NCBI GenBank assembly: GCA_002400885.1
Contig: NVRM01000016.1
Coordinates: forward strand, 1 to 35,875
Source of the DNA: Flavobacteriaceae bacterium
GTDB taxonomy: Bacteria; Bacteroidota; Bacteroidia; Flavobacteriales; Flavobacteriaceae
Direction: 5' to 3'
Length of the DNA stretch: 35,875 nucleotides
Shown here one piece after another: positions 16,819 through 25,566 of the stretch (positions are counted from its first letter, which is position 1; each line of letters opens with the position of its first letter). Below the pieces are notes generated by a model. That model was not told the DNA's origin and did no database searches. It saw only the letters and a program-made list of their open reading frames with translations. The position numbers and the translations under genes are program-made.

Positions 16819-17952
16819 TTATTTTGATACGAATTCCAATAAAGTATTGGTTATAAACGTTAGTTGCTCTTCGTCCAATTCTGTATGTATTGGTAAAGAA
16901 ATAACGGTGTGTATTAATTCGTTGGTTACTTTAAAATCTTCTTCTTTATAACGTGCATCTACATAGGCTTTTTGACTATGTAACGGCACTGGGTAATAAA
17001 TTGCATTTGGAATATTATTATCTAACAAATGCTGATGTAATGCATCACGATCTACACCTCCAACAATACGTAAGGTATATTGATGAAATACATGCGTAGT
17101 ATATGAACTAGTTACAGGAGTAATAATTTTATCAGATGCTGCAAAGGCATCATTATAAAATGTAGCTGCTTTTAAACGTGCCGCACAATAACCATCTAAT
17201 AATGGTAATTTAATACGAAGCACTGCTGCTTGCATACTATCCAAACGAGAATTTACACCTACGACATCGTGGTAATAACGCTTATACATTCCGTGGTTTA
17301 CAATTCCTCTTATAATATGAGCCAAGTCATCATCGTTGGTGAAAATAGCTCCACCATCTCCATAACAACCTAAATTTTTAGATGGAAAGAAAGAAGTAGT
17401 CCCTATATTTCCAATAGTTCCCGCTTTTTTAACGCTACCATCTGCAGAAGTATAATCCGCTCCTATAGCTTGAGCATTGTCTTCAATCACAAATAAATTA
17501 TGTGCTTTTGCTACTTCCATTACGGCATCCATATTGGCACATTGTCCAAATAAATGTACGGGTACAATAGCTTTTGTTTTTGGAGTGATGGCTTTTTTCA
17601 AGGCCTCAATATCCATATTAAAAGTAGCTGCATCCACGTCCACTAATACAGGAGTTAAACGTAACAATGCAATTACCTCCACAGTAGCTGCAAAAGTAAA
17701 ATCTACAGTAATGACTTCATCACCTGGTTCCAAACCAAGTCCCATCATGGCTATTTGTAAAGCATCTGTTCCATTTGCACAAGGAATTACATGTTTTACT
17801 CCTAAATACGTTTCTAAATCTGATTGAAACGTTTTTACATCTGGACCACCTACATAATAAGCAGAATCCAACACACTATGCAATGCCTCATCTACCTGAG
17901 GTTTGATTTGTTGATATTGACCTTGTAAGTCAACCATTTGAATTTTCTTCAT
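16819..17952 (-). CDS. DegT/DnrJ/EryC1/StrS family aminotransferase
   Basis: A PLP-dependent sugar aminotransferase that would put an amino group on a keto-sugar nucleotide for surface polysaccharide. In the 377 residues the opening MVDLQGQYQQIKPQVD is typical. The substrate and PLP sites show ANGTDAL (59-65), DFTFAAT (84-90), EDNAQAIGA (157-165) with PLP-pyridine aspartate D158, and the Schiff-base lysine K192 in SFFPSKNLGCYGDGG. VNHGMYKRYYHD and NSRLDSMQAAVL complete the family pattern. It resembles WbpE/FdtB-type enzymes, but the exact sugar is not resolvable. It is the first gene before galE on the same strand. A promoter (18082-18115) and an inverted repeat at its predicted start suggest regulation. 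Confidence 0.9.
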   Translation of the reverse strand: MKKIQMVDLQGQYQQIKPQVDEALHSVLDSAYYVGGPDVKTFQSDLETYLGVKHVIPCANGTDALQIAMMGLGLEPGDEVITVDFTFAATVEVIALLRLTPVLVDVDAATFNMDIEALKKAITPKTKAIVPVHLFGQCANMDAVMEVAKAHNLFVIEDNAQAIGADYTSADGSVKKAGTIGNIGTTSFFPSKNLGCYGDGGAIFTNDDDLAHIIRGIVNHGMYKRYYHDVVGVNSRLDSMQAAVLRIKLPLLDGYCAARLKAATFYNDAFAASDKIITPVTSSYTTHVFHQYTLRIVGGVDRDALHQHLLDNNIPNAIYYPVPLHSQKAYVDARYKEEDFKVTNELIHTVISLPIHTELDEEQLTFITNTLLEFVSK

Positions 17953-18060
17953 GTGTAATATATTTTATACTGATACAAAAAGCCGTTAAAAAAAGGACGT
18001 ACCAAGGGATTGATTACACCCATCGCTTTCAGCACCTATTTATAATTAAAAATTGATTTA

Positions 18061-18077
18061 TTGATATCGTATATCAA
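18061..18077. promoter_or_regulatory. Candidate operator for the DegT-type gene
   Basis: TTGATAT and ATATCAA form a perfect inverted repeat around the three bases CGT. The predicted start of transcription (about 18075) falls within it, which is a usual place for a repressor site. No regulator gene is adjacent. Confidence 0.4.
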
Positions 18078-18081
18078 CTAA

Positions 18082-18115
18082 CAAAAATACAAATAAATAC
18101 TTAGTTAAGCGCCAA
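18082..18115 (-). promoter_or_regulatory. Promoter of the DegT-type aminotransferase gene
   Basis: On the minus strand TATTTTTG (complement of 18082-18089) matches TAnnTTTG, with TTG (complement of 18113-18115) 23 bases upstream. The leader would be about 120 bases. Confidence 0.45.
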
Positions 18116-18187
18116 CAAAATTGCAGATAAAATCACGATTTTAAGGGGGACAAATTAGTCAATAAACACCCCATATTGAGCAAAAAC

Positions 18188-18226
18188 AAAAAACACCGCT
18201 TTCAATACTTGAAAACGGTGTTTTTT
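18188..18226 (-). terminator. leu operon terminator
   Basis: Arms 18188-18198 and 18216-18226 (core CACCG/CGGTG) plus an inner TTTCAA/TTGAAA stem, with one mismatch and a three-base loop, form a long hairpin 36 bases past the leuB stop. Six A/T pairs at the base give a T tract in both directions. Confidence 0.85.
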
Positions 18227-18261
18227 TTGACACAATACGATATCTAACATCTCACATCTAC

Positions 18262-19377
18262 CTATATAATTGTAGATTGACCAAGGTCAATATTGTGTTT
18301 ATTATAATTTGTTTTATCCTCATCCATTACATAGTCACTTATAAAACTACCTACATTCGTGGTTGAAAAATGATTTGTATTGTTTAAATCTGGTGTGGTT
18401 AAATTCAATTCGATTGATTTTTCTACGGCCGCTCTAATGTCTTGTGCTTCCTCATTCAATTCAAAATGATCCAACAACATCGCTGCTGATAAAATAGAAG
18501 CTAACGGATTGGCTATGTTTTTTCCTGCAGCCTGTGGATAAGAACCGTGAATAGGCTCAAACATGGCTGTTTTATCTCCTACCGATGCAGAAGCTAACAA
18601 ACCAATAGATCCAGAAATCACACTTGCTTCATCTGATAAAATATCACCAAACAAATTCTCTGTTAAAATCACATCAAACTGTTTAGGGTCTAAAATGATT
18701 TGCATGGCTGCATTATCAACAAATAAATATTCTACGGCAACATCGGTATATTTTTTAGCGATAATTGCCACGCGTTTTCTCCAAAGCCTAGAGGTTTCCA
18801 AAACATTGGCTTTATCTACTAAAGTTAATTTTTTACGCCTTGTTCTTGCTGCTCTAAATGCCAAGTGTGCAATTCTATCAATTTCCATGGCAGAATATTG
18901 GCAATTATCAGACGCTACAAGTCCATCATCACTTAAGGTTTTTTCTCCGAAATAAATTCCACCTGTAAGTTCGCGATAAATCACAAAATCTGTTCCTTCA
19001 ATTACTTCTTGCTTTATATTAGATTTATGCAACAGCGATTTATACGTAGTCAAAGGCCTAATATTCGCATACAAACCCATGCTTTTCCTCAACTTTAATA
19101 AGCCTTGTTCTGGTCTTACTATAGCATCAGGATTGTTATCGTATTTAGGATCTCCAATAGCTCCAAATAAAATAGCGTCAGATTTTTCACAAATATCTAA
19201 GGTGCTTTTAGGTAAAGGATCTCCTGTACTATCTATTGCACAGGCACCTACTTCGGCTTTTTCATAAATAAACGTATGCTCATATTTATCGGCAATGGCG
19301 TTTAATACTTTGATGGCTTGCTGGGTAACCTCTGGTCCGATTCCGTCACCCGCTAAAACAGCAATATTTAATTTCAT
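18262..19377 (-). CDS. leuB: 3-isopropylmalate dehydrogenase
   Basis: The third step of leucine synthesis: NAD-dependent oxidation and decarboxylation of 3-isopropylmalate to 2-oxoisocaproate. From the ATG at 19377 the protein has 371 residues; the frame is open to a TTG at 19395, which would add six residues and is less likely. It opens with IAVLAGDGIGPEV (5-17). The substrate site is RPEQGLLKLRKSMGLYANIRP (88-108) and YRELTGGIYFGEK (about 134-146). The metal and cofactor parts are LTENLFGDILSDEA and EPIHGSYPQAAGKNIANP. The order leuA-leuC-leuD-leuB, with gaps of 2, 4 and 33 bases to the chosen start, shows one operon. Confidence 0.95.
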   Translation of the reverse strand: MKLNIAVLAGDGIGPEVTQQAIKVLNAIADKYEHTFIYEKAEVGACAIDSTGDPLPKSTLDICEKSDAILFGAIGDPKYDNNPDAIVRPEQGLLKLRKSMGLYANIRPLTTYKSLLHKSNIKQEVIEGTDFVIYRELTGGIYFGEKTLSDDGLVASDNCQYSAMEIDRIAHLAFRAARTRRKKLTLVDKANVLETSRLWRKRVAIIAKKYTDVAVEYLFVDNAAMQIILDPKQFDVILTENLFGDILSDEASVISGSIGLLASASVGDKTAMFEPIHGSYPQAAGKNIANPLASILSAAMLLDHFELNEEAQDIRAAVEKSIELNLTTPDLNNTNHFSTTNVGSFISDYVMDEDKTNYNKHNIDLGQSTII

Positions 19378-19410
19378 ATTTCTACTTTTAAACAAACAGT
19401 TAATTAAATT

Positions 19411-19995
19411 TTATCTTTTTTCTTCGTATTCTTTAATGTCGTCTAAGATACTAACTAAATAATCCATATCGTCGTATCCGCTTAACAAACATAGCTTTTT
19501 ATACGGATTTATTTCAAACTTTTCTGAAAGATTTAGACGAGCTACAGTAATTAATTGTTGTTCTAAATTAACCGAAATAATCATTTTTGGATCCTCAGAA
19601 AGTCCTTTTAATAAAGCCTGTAAAAAATCTTCCGAAACCTGTACAGGTAATAATCCATTATTCAATGCATTTCCTTTAAATATATCTGCAAAAAAACTAG
19701 AAACTACTACTTTAAATCCATAATCACACAAGGCCCATGCGGCATGTTCACGACTAGATCCGCATCCAAAATTACTTCCAGCCACTAAAATACTACCGTG
19801 AAACACATCATTATTCAATACAAATTCATCATTTAAAGAACCGTCTTTATAATGACGCCAATCTTTAAATAAATTCTTTCCAAATCCAATTCTATCTGTC
19901 GCTTTTAAAAAGCGAGCTGGAATAATTTGATCGGTATCTATATTTTCTACAGGCAAAGGAATTGCCCTTGCTTCTAATGTTTTAAATTTTTCCAT
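19411..19995 (-). CDS. leuD: 3-isopropylmalate dehydratase small subunit
   Basis: The swivel-domain subunit of isopropylmalate isomerase, which works with LeuC to turn 2-isopropylmalate into 3-isopropylmalate. Its 194 residues include [13 protein letters not shown] (19-31) and the hallmark [17 protein letters not shown] (about 72-88). [13 protein letters not shown] (near 107-119) is also conserved. Length is normal for the bacterial form. The ATG lies four bases after the leuC stop. Confidence 0.95.
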   Translation of the reverse strand: MEKFKTLEARAIPLPVENIDTDQIIPARFLKATDRIGFGKNLFKDWRHYKDGSLNDEFVLNNDVFHGSILVAGSNFGCGSSREHAAWALCDYGFKVVVSSFFADIFKGNALNNGLLPVQVSEDFLQALLKGLSEDPKMIISVNLEQQLITVARLNLSEKFEINPYKKLCLLSGYDDMDYLVSILDDIKEYEEKR

Positions 19996-19999
19996 GTAC

Positions 20000-21379
20000 T
20001 TAAACTAATTTTGTGATGTCAACGATTTTTCCTGCTACAGCAACTGATGCTGCTACTAATGGACTTGCCAATAATGTCCTAGATCCTTGACCTTGCCTTC
20101 CTTCAAAATTCCTATTGGAGGTGGCTACACAATACTCGCCATCTGGAATTTTATCATCATTCATTGCAAGACATGCCGAACATCCAGGCTGCCTCAATTC
20201 AAAACCAGCGGTTTCAAAAATTTCTTGCAATCCTTCCTTCTTTATTTGTTGCGCCACCAACTGCGAACCAGGAACAATCAAAGCCGTTACATTCGCCGCT
20301 TTTTGCTTGCCTTTTATAAAATCTGCTGCCGCTCTAAAATCTTCGATTCTAGCATTGGTACAACTTCCTATAAATACATAATTCACTTGTAAGTTTTCCA
20401 ACGAAGCTCCTTGACTAAAGCCCATATATTGCAACGATTTCTTATACGATTCGTTCTTGTTTTCAGGAATTAGTTCCGTTATTTTTATACCCATTCCTGG
20501 ATTTGTACCAAAGGTTATCATTGGGGCAATATCACTTGCATCAAAGGTGTATTCTGTATCAAAAACAGCCCTTACATCTGTAGCAAGTGTTTTCCAATAA
20601 GCTACTTTTTGTTCAAAATCGGCATCTTTTGGCGCAAACTCCCTCCCTTTTACATAATCAAAAGTAGTTGCATCGGGTGCGATCATCCCACCACGAGCTC
20701 CCATTTCTATACTCATATTACAAACCGTCATACGGCTTTCCATGCTCATATTTTCAAAGACTTCACCCGCAAACTCAATAAAATGTCCTGTACCTCCATT
20801 TGCCGTTATTTTAGACAGAATATAAAGGACTACATCTTTTGACAAGACCCCCTTTTTTAATTTCCCGTCTATGGTAATCCGCATAGATTTTGGTTTCTCC
20901 ATCACTACAGATTGTGTGGCGAAAACTTGCGCTACTTGGCTTGTTCCAATTCCAAAAGCGATGGAGCCAAATGCGCCGTGGGTAGAGGTATGACTGTCTC
21001 CACAAACTATGGTCATTCCAGGCTGTGTCACTCCTAATTCAGGAGCAATAACATGGACAATCCCGTTGTATTTATGTCCTAGACCATACAATTCTATATT
21101 GTTTTCTGCACAATTATTAGTCAATGCCTCCAACTGTTTCCGAGACAATTCGTCTTTAATAGGCAAGTGTTGATCCTTCGTTGGTGTATTATGGTCCGCC
21201 GTTGCTAAAATCTGATGGGGTCTTAACAATGGAATACCACGTTCTTTTAATTCATTAAAAGCCTGAGGACTGGTGACCTCATGAATCAAATGCTTATCTA
21301 TATATAATACTTGAGGGCCATCCTTTATGGTGGTCACGACATGACTGTCCCACACTTTATCGAATAATGTTTTTCCCAT
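20000..21379 (-). CDS. leuC: 3-isopropylmalate dehydratase large subunit
   Basis: The aconitase-family large subunit holding the 4Fe-4S cluster of isopropylmalate isomerase. In 459 residues the cluster cysteines are C340 ([13 protein letters not shown]), C400 and C403 ([10 protein letters not shown]). Other family marks are ADHNTPT (61-67), [20 protein letters not shown] (126-145) and [17 protein letters not shown] (230-246). The ATG lies two bases past the leuA stop and the leuD ATG follows after four bases. Confidence 0.96.
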   Translation of the reverse strand: MGKTLFDKVWDSHVVTTIKDGPQVLYIDKHLIHEVTSPQAFNELKERGIPLLRPHQILATADHNTPTKDQHLPIKDELSRKQLEALTNNCAENNIELYGLGHKYNGIVHVIAPELGVTQPGMTIVCGDSHTSTHGAFGSIAFGIGTSQVAQVFATQSVVMEKPKSMRITIDGKLKKGVLSKDVVLYILSKITANGGTGHFIEFAGEVFENMSMESRMTVCNMSIEMGARGGMIAPDATTFDYVKGREFAPKDADFEQKVAYWKTLATDVRAVFDTEYTFDASDIAPMITFGTNPGMGIKITELIPENKNESYKKSLQYMGFSQGASLENLQVNYVFIGSCTNARIEDFRAAADFIKGKQKAANVTALIVPGSQLVAQQIKKEGLQEIFETAGFELRQPGCSACLAMNDDKIPDGEYCVATSNRNFEGRQGQGSRTLLASPLVAASVAVAGKIVDITKLV

Positions 21380-21381
21380 AA

Positions 21382-22554
21382 TTAAGCCGTAGCTTTCTTT
21401 TGTATATGATTTAATTCCATCAAATGAACAACATCATCGTCGTCCACTTCTTTTTTATTGTCTGCAAATTTCAAAAACTGAGGATAAATATCGTCCAATT
21501 CAACTTTTGTCAAATCAAAACCTACAATTTCCGCTCTATAGGCCAATGCTGCCCTTCCACTTCGTGCCGTTAATACAATCGATGATTCATTCACTCCCAC
21601 ATCTGCAGGATCCATAATTTCATAGGTCTCCCTATTTTTTATCACACCATCTTGATGTATTCCAGAACTATGTGCAAACGCATTTTCACCTATTACTGCC
21701 TTATTGGCTTGTACTCTCATCCCCATCAAATCTTGTACTAACTGACTGGTACTGTATAACATTTTTGTATTGATACCTGTATCCAAATTCAAATAAGGAT
21801 GTTGCTTCATAATCATTACCACTTCTTCCAAAGCCGTATTTCCTGCACGCTCCCCTATTCCATTTATAGTACATTCTATCTGACGTGCCCCATTGGTAAT
21901 CCCAGCAATCGCGTTGGCGGTTGCCAATCCTAAATCGTTGTGGCAATGAGTAGATAAAATTACAGTATCTATTCCTTTTACGTTTTCTTTTAGATATTTT
22001 ATTTTTGCTCCATATTCCTCAGGCAAACAATAACCTGTTGTATCCGGAATATTTAGCACAGTAGCTCCCGCTTTTATCACGGCTTCACAGACTCTAGCTA
22101 AATACTCATTATCAGTACGTCCTGCATCTTCCGCATAAAACTCTATATCCTCTACAAAAGTTTTTGCATAAGCAACCGCTTTAATAGCACGCTCCATAAT
22201 GGCCTCTCTATTAGATTTGAATTTATGAATGATATGAGAATCTGAGGTTCCAATACCGGTATGAATTCGAGGTCGAACTGCATACTTTAAGGACTGTGCA
22301 GCTACCTCAATATCTTTCTGATGTGCTCTTGTTAAAGCACAAACTCCTGCATTTTTAACCATTCTCGAAATTTGCTCTACCGATGCAAAATCACCGGGAG
22401 AAGAAATTGGAAAACCAGCTTCAATGATATCAACACCTAAAATATCGAGGCGTTCTGCAATTATTAATTTCTGTTGTGTATTTAGCTTACATCCAGGAAC
22501 CTGCTCTCCGTCTCTTAGTGTCGTGTCGAATATTTGAACTCTATTATTACTCAT
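21382..22554 (-). CDS. leuA: 2-isopropylmalate synthase, short form
   Basis: The first step of leucine synthesis: condensation of acetyl-CoA with 2-oxoisovalerate. The 390 residues hold the HMGL-like TIM barrel with [13 protein letters not shown] (10-22), the metal-binding HCHNDLG near 202-208, and [17 protein letters not shown] near 229-245. The linker after about residue 290 has [12 protein letters not shown]. The protein ends near residue 390, whereas full-length LeuA is about 510-520 with a C-terminal LeuA-dimer domain that binds leucine. That domain is absent here. The family also contains homocitrate and citramalate synthases, but the leuCDB context fixes the role. A TATATTTG box lies about 32 bases upstream. 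Confidence 0.93.
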   Translation of the reverse strand: MSNNRVQIFDTTLRDGEQVPGCKLNTQQKLIIAERLDILGVDIIEAGFPISSPGDFASVEQISRMVKNAGVCALTRAHQKDIEVAAQSLKYAVRPRIHTGIGTSDSHIIHKFKSNREAIMERAIKAVAYAKTFVEDIEFYAEDAGRTDNEYLARVCEAVIKAGATVLNIPDTTGYCLPEEYGAKIKYLKENVKGIDTVILSTHCHNDLGLATANAIAGITNGARQIECTINGIGERAGNTALEEVVMIMKQHPYLNLDTGINTKMLYSTSQLVQDLMGMRVQANKAVIGENAFAHSSGIHQDGVIKNRETYEIMDPADVGVNESSIVLTARSGRAALAYRAEIVGFDLTKVELDDIYPQFLKFADNKKEVDDDDVVHLMELNHIQKKATA

Positions 22555-22585
22555 TTCTAATTTTTTTTTATCACTTTTGATATTT

Positions 22586-22593
22586 CAAATATA
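22586..22593 (-). promoter_or_regulatory. leuA -7 box
   Basis: On the minus strand TATATTTG matches TAnnTTTG, giving a start near 22579 and a leader of only about 25 bases. No TTG lies at 17-23 bases, although TTTTC is near. An inverted repeat, GAGAT-GT-ATCTC at 22597-22608, lies just upstream in the spacer and could be an operator. Confidence 0.4.
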
Positions 22594-22704
22594 GTTGAGA
22601 TGTATCTCTAGAAAAGTACTTAAATTGTTACTTTTACATTATCCATCTAAAAAACAAATCAGTAACTATCTGAAAACTATTACCTTACATTAATCAATTG
22701 CACG

Positions 22705-24249
22705 ATGGCTACGGAACAAAAAGATGTATTATTTTTATTAATAAAATCCTTATCAAAATCTGAAAAACGACAGTTTAGCCTGTACGTTCGTAGGCTAGGA
22801 GCGAATGAAGACGCCAATTTTATGGCCTTGTTTAAAGTGATTGATAAAATGGAACGATATGACGAGGGATTAATCCTCCAAAAAACCTCCATAAAAAAAA
22901 GACAATTGTCAAATTCAAAAGCACACTTATATAAACAGTTGTTAATAAGTCTACGCTTAAACCCATTGCATCAAAGTCCTATTACTCAGATAAGGGAGCA
23001 GTTGGATTTTGCTAGTATCCTGTATAATAAAGGGCTGTACAAACAAAGTTTAAAAATTTTAGACAAGGCAAAAACACAAGCCTTGGACTGTGTAGAAACC
23101 AACTTGGCCTATGAAATTGTAGAATTTGAAAAAATCATAGAATCACAATACATTACACGAAGCATGAGTAACCGAGCTGATGAACTAGCCATTCAAGCCA
23201 AGAATTTAAGTTTAAAAAATGTATTGACCAGTAAGCTTTCTAACCTGTCGCTACAGTTGTATAGTCTATTCTTAAAAATGGGCTATGTTAAAAATGATGA
23301 TGATCAAAAATTAGTACAATCCTATTTTGAAGCGAGACTTCCTGAATATAAATTTCACAATCTAGACTTTATAGAAAAACTATACTTGTACAAAGCTTAT
23401 TTGTGGTATAGTTTTATGATGCAAGATTTTTCCTTGTGCTATAAATACGCACAGAAATGGGTGGATTTATTCGAGCAAAAACCTGCTATGAAACAATTAC
23501 ATCCTGTATTTTATATGAAAGGTTGTAACTACTTGTTGGAAGCCTTATACTTGGCGCAACATCAAAGTAAATTTGATGCTGTGTTTGATAAATTAGAACA
23601 GGACGTATATGAAAATAAAATTGCCACCAATGATAATACAGCCTCTCTTTCTTTTTTATACCTCAGTCAAAATAAAATAAATCAGTTCTTTTTAAAAGGT
23701 GATTTTGAAGGTGGTATTGCTATGGTTCCCGACTTATTAAAAAAAATTGAACTCTATAAAAACAGAATAGATGCCCATCATATTATGGTGTTTTACTATA
23801 AAATAGCCTGTTTGTATTTTGGAAATGACGACCATAAAAATTGTATCTTATACCTAGACAAAATTATCAGCAATAAAGAGCTAAAAATGCGGGAGGATTT
23901 ATTGTGCTACACACGTATCCTGAATTTAATTTCTCACTATTCCGCTGGTTATGATCACAACATAGAATCATTGATAAAATCTACCTATAAGTTCTTGCTA
24001 AAAATGAATGAATTGTACGAAGTACAACGTAAAATAATCACCTTTCTAAAAAACTTAGGACGTCTTTACCCTCATGAGCTAAAAGATGCCTTTAAAAAAC
24101 TACATGCAGAACTTAAAGTGTACGAAGATCATCCCTATGAAAAACGTGCCTTTTTGTATTTAGACATTCTGTCTTGGTTGGAAAGTAATATTGAAGGGGT
24201 TACTGTAGGAGAAATTGTGGAACGCAAGATGAGGATGCTGAAGAAGTAG
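22705..24249 (+). CDS. Hypothetical helical-repeat protein
   Basis: A 514-residue protein with no signal peptide or membrane segment; I do not recognise a named family. It is nearly all alpha-helical. Paired helices with small and aromatic residues resemble tetratricopeptide repeats, for example ASILYNKGLYKQSLKILDKA (103-122) and ACLYFGNDDHKNCILYLDKI in the second half. The N terminus (EQKDVLFLLIKSLSKSEKRQFSLYV) is charged and helical. It is divergent from leuA and shares a 150-base control region, but nothing links it to leucine metabolism. A cytoplasmic scaffold or regulator is a guess. The ATG at 22705 opens the frame 150 bases from leuA. Confidence 0.8.
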   Translation: MATEQKDVLFLLIKSLSKSEKRQFSLYVRRLGANEDANFMALFKVIDKMERYDEGLILQKTSIKKRQLSNSKAHLYKQLLISLRLNPLHQSPITQIREQLDFASILYNKGLYKQSLKILDKAKTQALDCVETNLAYEIVEFEKIIESQYITRSMSNRADELAIQAKNLSLKNVLTSKLSNLSLQLYSLFLKMGYVKNDDDQKLVQSYFEARLPEYKFHNLDFIEKLYLYKAYLWYSFMMQDFSLCYKYAQKWVDLFEQKPAMKQLHPVFYMKGCNYLLEALYLAQHQSKFDAVFDKLEQDVYENKIATNDNTASLSFLYLSQNKINQFFLKGDFEGGIAMVPDLLKKIELYKNRIDAHHIMVFYYKIACLYFGNDDHKNCILYLDKIISNKELKMREDLLCYTRILNLISHYSAGYDHNIESLIKSTYKFLLKMNELYEVQRKIITFLKNLGRLYPHELKDAFKKLHAELKVYEDHPYEKRAFLYLDILSWLESNIEGVTVGEIVERKMRMLKK

Positions 24250-24313
24250 GGTTTATTGTTTGTTACTTGTTATTAGGAGAAACAATATTAAAAAAGCATT
24301 AAAATTAAATATA

Positions 24314-24340
24314 AAAAAAGCTGCAGATTGCAGGTTTTTT
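24314..24340. terminator. Bidirectional terminator
   Basis: CTGCA and TGCAG pair around GAT, extended by A/T pairs after one G/G mismatch, with T runs on both strands. It lies between the ends of the convergent helical-repeat and lipoprotein genes (24249 and 24365). Confidence 0.7.
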
Positions 24341-24364
24341 TATGATTAAATTATTTAAAATAGA

Positions 24365-25405
24365 TTAATTCTTCACAAAATAAACGTGATATTCGTAATC
24401 AGTTTCATTTTGTTCCGTTCTAAAACCTGTATAATCTTCTTGTATTGATGCTTCAAACCCTAAAGCACCATTTTTAAGTATATTATTATAATTCTCTTTA
24501 GGATTTACATGTTCAGAAAATTCTTTAAAAACTACTATAAACAATCTGTCTTTATCCTCGTCATATGCCCAATTCCCCGAACCCTCCAATATACTTTCTC
24601 CTTTGTAAACCACTTTTTCACATGTACTATTTGTAGAAGTCTCATTGAGTACCTCGTCTTGAAACCTCGCTTCATACGTAAATGTCCCATCTGCTTTAAG
24701 TAATAATTCATTTGAAAGTCCGGTACGACAGTCATCATTATAAATTGATTCATTAGTCTCACTACACCATCCATTATTAGTAAAACATGTCTTATCCGTA
24801 AATAAGCTCTTAACATTAGATTCACCTATTACAATTTCTTCATCACTATATTCCTTCCAAGAACCTACCAAATTACTATTCCCAGCCCAGTTCTCAATCT
24901 CTATACAAACTTCTTGTGGCTGACTAATATTCCCTTCCGAGTCGTATACACAAATCACATAGCAAAATTTACCAGGTTTAATAGCGTCTGAAAAGTTAAC
25001 ATCTATTAAGTCTTCATCCTCCGTTTCTAAACCTTCAAATGAAATATCCCAAAACCCATCAGCTATCCCTCCTTCTTTCTGTTTAATTTGTAAATACAAC
25101 CCAGAGAAAGAATCCATAGATGGAAGATTAATTTTGAATCCATTTTTCATAAATGCAGTAGTACTAGACTTAGAAACATCAAATTCTAAGGAGTTACTGT
25201 CAGGAACAGGAGCTCCGGATTTTTTAGTTCCATTTTCAATAATTAAGTTGTCTAAAACCATAGTTTCATCCAAAATCGCTTCTTCTACGGCATTAATAGT
25301 ATCATCTTTTGCTTGACTGTTATGTTCTTCGTCCTTTTCACAGGAAAACAAAATGCTTATAAACACCATGCTTATAGCCATGATTTTTAATGTTGTAAAT
25401 TTCAT
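24365..25405 (-). CDS. Lipocalin-like surface lipoprotein
   Basis: A 346-residue lipoprotein. From the ATG at 25405 the start MKFTTLKIMAISMVFISILF is followed by the lipobox cysteine C22; a more distant start at 25465 would put 20 residues before this signal and is rejected. A Glu/Asp-rich linker follows C22. The middle part (about 60-180) is beta-rich. The last 160 residues resemble flavobacterial lipocalin-like domains: GSWKEYSDEE, then LLLKADGTFTYEARF, then GSGNWAYDEDKDRLFIVV. Several extra cysteines (FCYVICVYD, DKTCFTNNGWCSE, DDCRTG) may form disulfides outside the cytoplasm. The ligand is unknown. It follows the aldehyde dehydrogenase gene, separated from it by a terminator. Confidence 0.75.
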   Translation of the reverse strand: MKFTTLKIMAISMVFISILFSCEKDEEHNSQAKDDTINAVEEAILDETMVLDNLIIENGTKKSGAPVPDSNSLEFDVSKSSTTAFMKNGFKINLPSMDSFSGLYLQIKQKEGGIADGFWDISFEGLETEDEDLIDVNFSDAIKPGKFCYVICVYDSEGNISQPQEVCIEIENWAGNSNLVGSWKEYSDEEIVIGESNVKSLFTDKTCFTNNGWCSETNESIYNDDCRTGLSNELLLKADGTFTYEARFQDEVLNETSTNSTCEKVVYKGESILEGSGNWAYDEDKDRLFIVVFKEFSEHVNPKENYNNILKNGALGFEASIQEDYTGFRTEQNETDYEYHVYFVKN

Positions 25406-25491
25406 AATAATATTTTTGAATTTTATTTTCAGAGCCCAATATACACATACACAACGACTAAACAACTATTAAACAGGAAGTTACATGAAAA

Positions 25492-25526
25492 AAAACCAGT
25501 ATTCACGTTCTGTAAATACTGGTTTT
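25492..25526 (-). terminator. Aldehyde dehydrogenase terminator
   Basis: A perfect 12-base-pair stem (AAAACCAGTATT at 25492-25503 with 25515-25526) and eight T on the minus strand lie 41 bases past the stop at 25567. Confidence 0.88.
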
Positions 25527-25566
25527 ATTATAATTAATATCCGAACACTAGCAGAAAAACACCTTG

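Larger units (their letters stand above)
17953..18261. other. Intergenic region: aminotransferase promoter and leuB terminator
   Basis: This stretch contains the leuB terminator (18188-18226), a TAnnTTTG promoter with TTG at 23 bases (18082-18115) and a perfect inverted repeat at 18061-18077. No gene is visible. Confidence 0.6.

Noticed and set aside
22555-22704. Leader peptide for the leu operon
   Set aside because: No short Leu-rich frame or terminator lies between the leuA promoter box and its ATG; the space is about 25 bases.
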